Assembly (NCBI GenBank): GCA_023053685.1
Contig: JALIGW010000001.1
Coordinates: 154,773,466 to 154,837,465 of the forward strand
From: Diadophis punctatus similis
Taxonomy: Eukaryota > Chordata > Lepidosauria > Squamata > Dipsadidae
Length of the DNA stretch: 64,000 nt
Reading direction: 5' to 3'
In this document: piece after piece, positions 58,441 through 64,000 of the stretch
Position numbering within the stretch: position 1 is the first letter of the stretch
How the letters are laid out: every line of letters starts with the position of its first letter
Notes under the pieces: model-generated
What the model was told of the DNA's origin: nothing
Database searches by the model: none
The model's input: the letters and a program-made list of their open reading frames with translations, nothing else
Translations under genes and position numbers: made by a program

Positions 58441-58816
58441 CAGGGGTGGGTTCCTCCCGGTTCAGACCAGATCGCCCGAACCATTAGCGACCCTCTGGTG
58501 ACGTGATGATGGCATCACAGATCCGGTTTGGTCGGTGCCGGTCCATGGGCGCCGCCATTTTTTGGTGATTTTTTTGGTGAATTTTTCCATGTTTGGATGG
58601 CTTCTCCTCTTCCGCGGCTTGAAAAAGAGCCCTCCCGCCCGCCCCCGGGTTAATACTCACCTTTATTTCTTCGCCCGAAGCACAGCTGATCAGCTCCTCA
58701 GCTGTGTTTCAGGCTGAATCCTGCTACTGAGCATGAACGGAAGTGAAAATGCACGGGGGGGGAGACGAAATGTCGCGATGCGAACCGGTGGTGAAGGTAA
58801 ATGGAACCCACCCCTG
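58441..58816 (+). mobile_element. hAT-type MITE, family A (subtype A1)
   Basis: It starts CAGGGGTGGGTTCCTCCCGG and ends AATGGAACCCACCCCTG. The duplication ATTCTGTC / ATTCAGTC matches at 7 of 8 (58433-58440, 58817-58824). Near full-length alignment with 43075-43418. Confidence 0.9.
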
Positions 58817-58824
58817 ATTCAGTC

Positions 58825-60176
58825 CTTAAAATGAGAAAAAGTCTGTAAAGTGGCATACAACCTTTACTTCCTTCCAAAAGTTCTTGCACTAAATGGGAGG
58901 AGGTGCTCCTTCAGTGGGGTTGTGCTTTTTTCTGGTTGCTGCCAAGCTCCAAAATTTGCTCTTTAGCAGTGTCTTTTTGAGCATTTCAGCTTCCAAGCCA
59001 AGCTCCAGGCAGTAATCTCATTACTCTTAAAGTAATTTGAAGTTTATTATTTATCTTATTTTATGAAGCTAATTTTGCTGGTTTCTTTGTTCAATTATGT
59101 GGTTCCCCATGCAGGTCTTGGTAGACATAAACAAATACAGTATAATATGAATAGCCATTATACCTGGTCCTCATTTTTATAACCTGGAATACAAAGAATT
59201 CTGGGCAAAACAGGGACCAGTGAGTTTAATGTTTGAGTGCTCAACCCTTACCTAGATTCTCTAGTTCTTCCTTTTGCCAACAGACCAGTTTTTTTTATCA
59301 CCCTACAGAATGATCAAACAGAAAACCTCAATACTCATATGGCATTTAGTTCCAAAAGTCAATGTGCTATTTAAATATGGCAGGATTGGTTCATGAATGT
59401 CTCCGTTCTTTAAGAATTATGCAGGTCTCCAAAATCCAGTACTTTGTTGCTACTAAAACAGACAATCTTAGGTTACTGATTCTCGTTCAGTTCATTCCTT
59501 TCCCTTTTCATCTTTCTTTGCTCAAAAATCACTGCTTGATCAAGGTGAAATATTATCAGTTGGAACTGTGGAGATACCATGTGTTTCTGGTTGGTTTATG
59601 GGTGCGTGTATGCATATATGTATACATATACACTCACATACATATACAAACAATCAAGTACCATTCAGTGGCCCTATGAAATGTATGCTTTGTTCTTAAA
59701 GTTTTTCCCTGCAGGTAACCTTATCGATTAGCGAATGCTAATAAGCATTTGCTAATTGATTCTAAGACAAAGATAAATCGAATGGTTCCTACGGCTCATG
59801 GTAACTTAAATTAAGGCTAAAAGCTACATTGCTATGCACTGCAATTAAAACAAGTCTGATAGAACATGTGTACATGTTTCTCACTATTGCATGGCAGTGA
59901 GGGCAGCATTGAGTTTAATAATGCTGCTGTCACCTTCCTATTCTTGACTAACTGTCCAACATTTTTTTTAATCTGCATGAGAATAGTGTTCTATATTCTG
60001 AGGATTTTGAGGATAAAATTTTGAGGATAAAATCACTCATCTTCATGACTTAAACACTGCCATTGTTACAGGTCCAAGCAAGGTATCCAACCCAACACCT
60101 AATCTTGATTTGCAGGATCTGTTTCAGCTTTGCACAAAGATTTGGGCAAACATGGTAATGATGTTATCACCTAGAG
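58825..60176. other. Non-coding with a short hairpin
   Basis: Single-copy-looking. An imperfect 17-bp inverted repeat with a 4-nt loop lies at 59723-59760 (GATTAGCGAATGCT ... AGCATTTGCTAAT). The AG...GT interval at 60072-60154 is discussed under rejected items. Confidence 0.4.
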
Positions 60177-60424
60177 CAGTGGTTCTCAACCTGGGGGTCG
60201 CGACTCCTTTGGGGTCGAACAACCCTTTCACAGGGGTCGGGAGACTTCACCCGGACGCCGCCATTTGGGTTCTTTTACCCTCTGCGCATGCGCAGAACGC
60301 CTTGCACATGCGCAGAGGGTAAAAGAACGCAAATGGCGGTTGCAGGGGTTGCGGCGGCGGGCGCAGCAGCAGGGTTGGTTGCGGAGGGGCGCGGGGGTGG
60401 CATTAGGAAGGTTGAGAACCACTG
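60177..60424 (+). mobile_element. hAT-type MITE, family C (248 bp)
   Basis: It starts CAGTGGTTCTCAACCTGGGG and ends AAGGTTGAGAACCACTG. A perfect duplication ACCTAGAG lies at 60169-60176 and 60425-60432. It contains a perfect TGCGCATGCGCA at 60283-60294 and a TGCACATGCGCA at 60303-60314, inside a local inverted repeat (TTCTTTTACCCTCTGCGCA / TGCGCAGAGGGTAAAAGAA). Confidence 0.92.
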
Positions 60425-60432
60425 ACCTAGAG

Positions 60433-61404
60433 TATGGTGAATGCATCCTTGTGGGATAGTGTGTTTGTTTTTTTAACCTCTGAAAACGCCTCCTTTTTTT
60501 AAGGTAAAATGATTGAAAGACTGAGGGTGCAATTACTAGCATTGCTGAAAGATGGGAAAGAATTAGTTTTTGTCATCTGGTTGGATGACCTTAATGGAGA
60601 AATATAGAAGGAGTAAAGTTTTACTGTTTTTACATGTTCTCTCAATGGCTGTTTATATCACTTAGTATGGTATTCACCTGAATCAAGTCCTTGGATTAAA
60701 CATTGGGAGTCTTGCTCTTCAGCTCCCTCCACTGTCTAAGAAACAGATTCACTGAAATAGCATTGGGGGAGTTTGACTATCAAAATCTTGATGTTGTTAT
60801 CCTGCTTCTAATGGGTGTGGCCACTGGGAGATTTGGAATTAGGAGTCACAATTTTGCTAATGATTTCCAGATCTAATTCTCTATAGCATCTGAATCAGGA
60901 GAACCCATAATATAATCCAATGCAGTGCTTGTGCACCACAGTAGTTTGGCTGCATGGCAATAAACTGAAGTGGAATCCCAGTTGGATGGAAACTATATAG
61001 GCCAGGAGTTTCTAACCCTGAGAACAAGAGGAATTACTTTCTATACATCCTTTGTAGGACTGTAGTAATGCCGACTATAAGTTTGCTTAGAGATGTAGCA
61101 CTTGGAACTTGGAAGATCAGATTACCACAAGGGGCTCAACAAGAAGCTGGCCTTAGAGCTGGCCTGGAAGCTATAAATAAGTGTTGCATCTTTCTGAGTG
61201 GGGTGCTATACTATATGTGCACTGAGATTTAACTAACTGCTAGTCTGCTATTGAGCCAAATTCAGAATGTTTTATTGCCCTCAGCAACTGAAGACAGCTT
61301 AGTTTAAAGAATGAATTCAATTATATCAGCCTCCCAGGTATCTACAGTATTCAGGAAACATCCTGTTCTCCTTGCAACTGGTGTTTGGGGGTGACACAGG
61401 AGCA
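60433..61404. other. Non-coding
   Basis: No recognised feature. Confidence 0.45.
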
Positions 61405-61508
61405 TGAATAGAATAGAATAGAATAGAATAGAATAGAATAGAATAGAATAGAATAGAATGGAATAGAATAGAATAGAATAGAATAGAATAGAATAGAATA
61501 GAATAGAA
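61405..61508. repeat. (GAATA)n microsatellite
   Basis: About 20 near-perfect units (one GAATG variant) forming the tail of the minus-strand LINE. This motif on a LINE tail is characteristic of advanced snakes. Confidence 0.95.
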
Positions 61509-61950
61509 TTCTTTATTGGCCAAGTGTGATTGGACACACAAGGAATTTGTCATTGGTGCATATGCTCTCAGTGTACATAAAAGAAAAGATACATTTGTCA
61601 AGAATCATGAGGTACAACACTTAATGATTTTCATAGGATATAAATAAGCAATCAGGAAACAATCAATATTGGTATAAATCGTAAGGATACAAGCAACAAG
61701 TTATAAGTGGGGGGAGATGGGTGATAGGAACAATGAGAAAACTAATAGTAATAGTAATGCAGCCTAGTGAATAGTTTGAAAGTGGTGAGGGAATTATTTG
61801 TTTAGCAGAGTGATGGCGTTCGGGAAAAAACTTCTTGTGTCTAGTTGTCTTGGTGTGTAGTGCTCTATAGCGTCGTTTTGAGGGTAGGAGTTGAAACAGT
61901 TTATGTTCAGGATACGAGGGGTCAGTAAATATTTTCACGGCCCTCTTTTA
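61405..61950 (-). mobile_element. L3/Rex1-like LINE 3' end with (ATTCT)n tail
   Basis: On the minus strand there is an ORF2 C-terminus (61938 downward: PEHKLFQLLPSKRRYRAL, FFPERHH), then a 3' UTR with the complement of GCCAAGTGTGATTGGACACA, and a pentanucleotide tail seen on the plus strand as (GAATA)n. Same family as the long element at 9095-12300 and the fragment at the window end. Confidence 0.85.
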
Positions 61951-63350
61951 TTTAGCCTTTATTTTAGCTTTTACATTTAGCCTTTTCTGTAGTGGGATCT
62001 ATGTTGTGGCTCAATCTCCATTCTGCTGCCCAATATTGCATTTTAGGCAATATCTTTTAATGATCCATCCTTTTATACAGACCTTCCCAAGCCATTAACT
62101 CCTCAGTGTTTCTTTCAATTTTGGAATGGTTTCATGGTTAGCACTGAGAATTCTTTGAGAATTCTAGAAGGAGATTTGCATGTCACCCTGTAGGGCAGCT
62201 TACAGTTTAAAACTACATACAGAGGGAAAAATGAGAAGCATAAAAAGTACTAAAATACTTTTAATAAAGGAAAAAAAGGAGGAAAAATGTACACACCTGC
62301 GGGTGTCAGAATAAGTGCGATCACTGCGGTATTACAGAGAACTTCTGTCTTGGCATCACCATCATAGCGCTATTGAAAAGGCAGCAGGAAACAACGTATG
62401 TGAAAGATTGCCATTAATATTAGCAAATATCCACCAGTGATGTGATAAAAATATATCCTTCAGTTTGGTCCAGTGAAAATTGCAGTGATATAGAAATAAT
62501 TCCCAGCAAGAAGACAAGTCGAGGTAACTAAGGCGTTACGAAACCTTTGTCATTTATTTTCTGAAGGTGACAAATTTGGCTTGTCATTTAAGGAATATCT
62601 GCCCTTTTCTTTTAGAGTAGTGCCTAATTAGGAGAAACAAATTTAAGATGCAGATTGTTATATGACTGGCTAGGGAAGAAGGGATGTTGGCAATTAATAA
62701 ATGCAGGTCAGTCATATAAAGAGGAAAGATATGCACTTTCTCCTCCTTTCACTACATAATACAATCTTCTGGTAAGAACTGTTTTAAATAGCTTTAAGTT
62801 TCAATAGCCTAGTAAAGTTAGATTTTTCTCTGTAGCTAAGGAAGAGATTTTTTGTGGTGAATGGTTAAGGCATTTGGACATATACAGTATCTGTCATTCT
62901 TTGTGTTATGCAGCAGAGCTACAGGTCCCATCAACATTTTTCCCATAAGCACAACATATACAGTATAACAGCTGCGTCAGTCATAAGACCATGCCAAATC
63001 TTCTCTTTCTTTGCTGTTATGCCACAACTTTCAGAAGAAAGGTGCATCGGTTTTGTGCTGCAAAGTTGATAGTACCTTTTAGCAGACAGAATCATTCATT
63101 TCTTTCTTTGCTCCTTCAAGGTTCTCCAATGTTATTTCTCTCAAAAAGAAATAGGGAAGGCAGTTTACAAGTTTGCAATCTCTTTCTTAATAACTGCTAA
63201 GTGGGGAACCAAGGGTAGGAGAAAGAAAAATCCATTCTCCATTAAGGCCAGTTTATTATCTCCAAAAATTTAAGCAAATTTACCCTAAACCTAGGACCAG
63301 TTGCAAAGGAATATTGTTCCTACAATGAAGATAAACTTTGAAAGCTCTTG
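61951..63350. other. Non-coding; one weak minus-strand exon-like interval
   Basis: No recognised repeat. An interval at 62297-62369 looks like a short minus-strand exon (see findings). Confidence 0.4.
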
Positions 63351-63354
63351 GAAG

Positions 63355-63682
63355 ACTAGAGGAGAATAAACGTTATCCCCATCTTCAAAAACTGGAAGAA
63401 AGATGATCTGGTACATTACAGACCCATCAGCTTAATATTTATATAGAGAAAGATCCTCAGATTGATTATTAAGCAGCATGTTTGTGAACATTTGAATGGG
63501 TATACCACAATTAACAGGAGCCACCGTTGGTTTGCCACAAACAAATTGTGTCAGACTAACTTTATCTCCTTTTTTGATATAGTTCTTAACTTAGTAACTT
63601 TGAGGAATAACATAGACATAGCATACTAGGACTTCAGAAAAGTCTTTGGTGAAGTGTCTCATAGTATTCTCCTTAAACACTG
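63355..63682 (+). mobile_element. CR1-like RT fragment
   Basis: A broken plus-strand frame reads KDDLVHYRPISL-like, KHVCEHLNG, CQTNFISFFD and DFRKVFGEVSHSIL. This corresponds to the RT region of CR1-type LINEs with the usual SHxIL motif. Frameshifts and stops are present. The fragment stops abruptly where the L3-like tail begins. Confidence 0.65.
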
Positions 63683-64000
63683 TCAAACTATTTACTAAGT
63701 CTGCACTACTATTAATCTTCTCATCGTTCCCATCACCCATCTATTCCCACTAATGACTGTATGACTCTAACTTTGTTGCTTGTATCCTTATGATTTATAT
63801 TGACTGCTTCCTAATATGATTTGATTGCTTATTTGTACCCGGACTATCATTAAGTGTTGTACCTTATGATTCTTGACTAATGTATCTTGTCTTTTTATGT
63901 ACACTGAGAGCATATGGACCAAGACAAATTCCTTGTGTGTCCAAAAATTCTATTCTATTCTATTCTATTCTATTCTATTCTATTCTATTCTATTCTATTC
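63683..64000 (+). mobile_element. L3/Rex1-like LINE 3' UTR with (ATTCT)n tail
   Basis: The sequence TTGCTTGTATCCTTATGATT, GTGTTGTACCTTATGATTC, GTACACTGAGAGCATATGGA and AAATTCCTTGTGTGTCC is the plus-strand version of the 3' UTR at 61509-61760. It ends in (ATTCT)n from about 63945 to the window edge, which cuts the array. Confidence 0.88.
63945..64000. repeat. (ATTCT)n microsatellite, cut by the window end
   Basis: About 11 pentamers, continuing beyond the window. Confidence 0.95.

Noticed and set aside
60072..60154. Exon-like interval on the plus strand (acceptor TTGTTACAG, donor CATG|GTAATG, 27 open codons).
   Set aside because: The length is not a multiple of three with matching phases (phase 1 to phase 0), the polypyrimidine tract is weak, and the protein text is unfamiliar. 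I kept it out of the feature list.

Overview
The window reads as nuclear DNA of a squamate reptile, most likely an advanced snake. The evidence is the mixture of repeats. There are Sauria-type tRNA SINEs with a BovB-like tail, a second abundant squamate tRNA SINE, CR1/L2/L3 LINE 3' ends, and LINE tails that run into microsatellites such as (ATTCT)n, (ATTT)n, (AAT)n and (TTAAA)n. The (ATTCT)n association with L3/CR1-like LINE tails is a known snake hallmark. There is no prokaryotic gene organisation, no rRNA or functional tRNA gene, and no CRISPR. Almost every long open frame is a microsatellite artefact or a transposon relic.

Host gene content: the only sequence I regard as probable host coding DNA is a set of three short exons on the + strand at 15811-15876, 17990-18064 and 18735-18830. 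Each lies between a good acceptor and donor, each is a multiple of three (66, 75 and 96 nt), and each is phase 1 at both ends. Together they read as one acidic, lysine-containing, low-complexity segment. I cannot name the gene. The rest of the window is then intron or intergenic DNA.

Layout: 0-9 kb holds hAT-type MITEs (453, 2546, 4104, 5739, 8436), tRNA SINEs and two LINE 3' ends, one of them inserted into a MITE. 9-12.3 kb is a long decayed L3/Rex1-like LINE on the - strand, interrupted by another LINE tail and by a MITE, and followed by a Tigger-like element. 14.3-14.9 kb is a foldback mariner. 15.8-18.8 kb holds the candidate exons with an L2-like LINE between them. 19-27 kb is mostly single-copy sequence with microsatellites, one MITE and a CR1 tail. 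27.4-28.9 kb is a SINE split by a 1.17-kb hAT-like element that contains two mirrored hairpins. 31-41 kb holds SINEs, CR1, Sauria SINEs and MITEs in mostly single-copy DNA. 42-50 kb holds L1, LINE and Tigger relics and MITEs. 51.4-52.8 kb is a TA-flanked element that contains a hairpin of about 300 bp per arm. 53-61 kb holds R2/R4-like and L1-like LINE relics, a second inverted-repeat element, several MITEs and a Sauria SINE with an intact 12-bp target duplication. 61.4-64 kb holds L3-like LINE tails with (GAATA)n and (ATTCT)n.

The main results are as follows. At least five hAT MITE families, told apart by their termini, are present, and most copies keep readable 8-bp target duplications. Several families with unrelated termini share an NRF1-like palindrome (TGCGCATGCGCA or a close variant). 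Three elements have unusual foldback structure: the palindrome within a palindrome at 28.0-28.4 kb, the ~300-bp-arm hairpin at 52.1-52.7 kb, and the foldback mariner at 14.3-14.9 kb. Family names were assigned by eye from protein motifs, termini and tails, without a repeat library, so subfamily labels are provisional.
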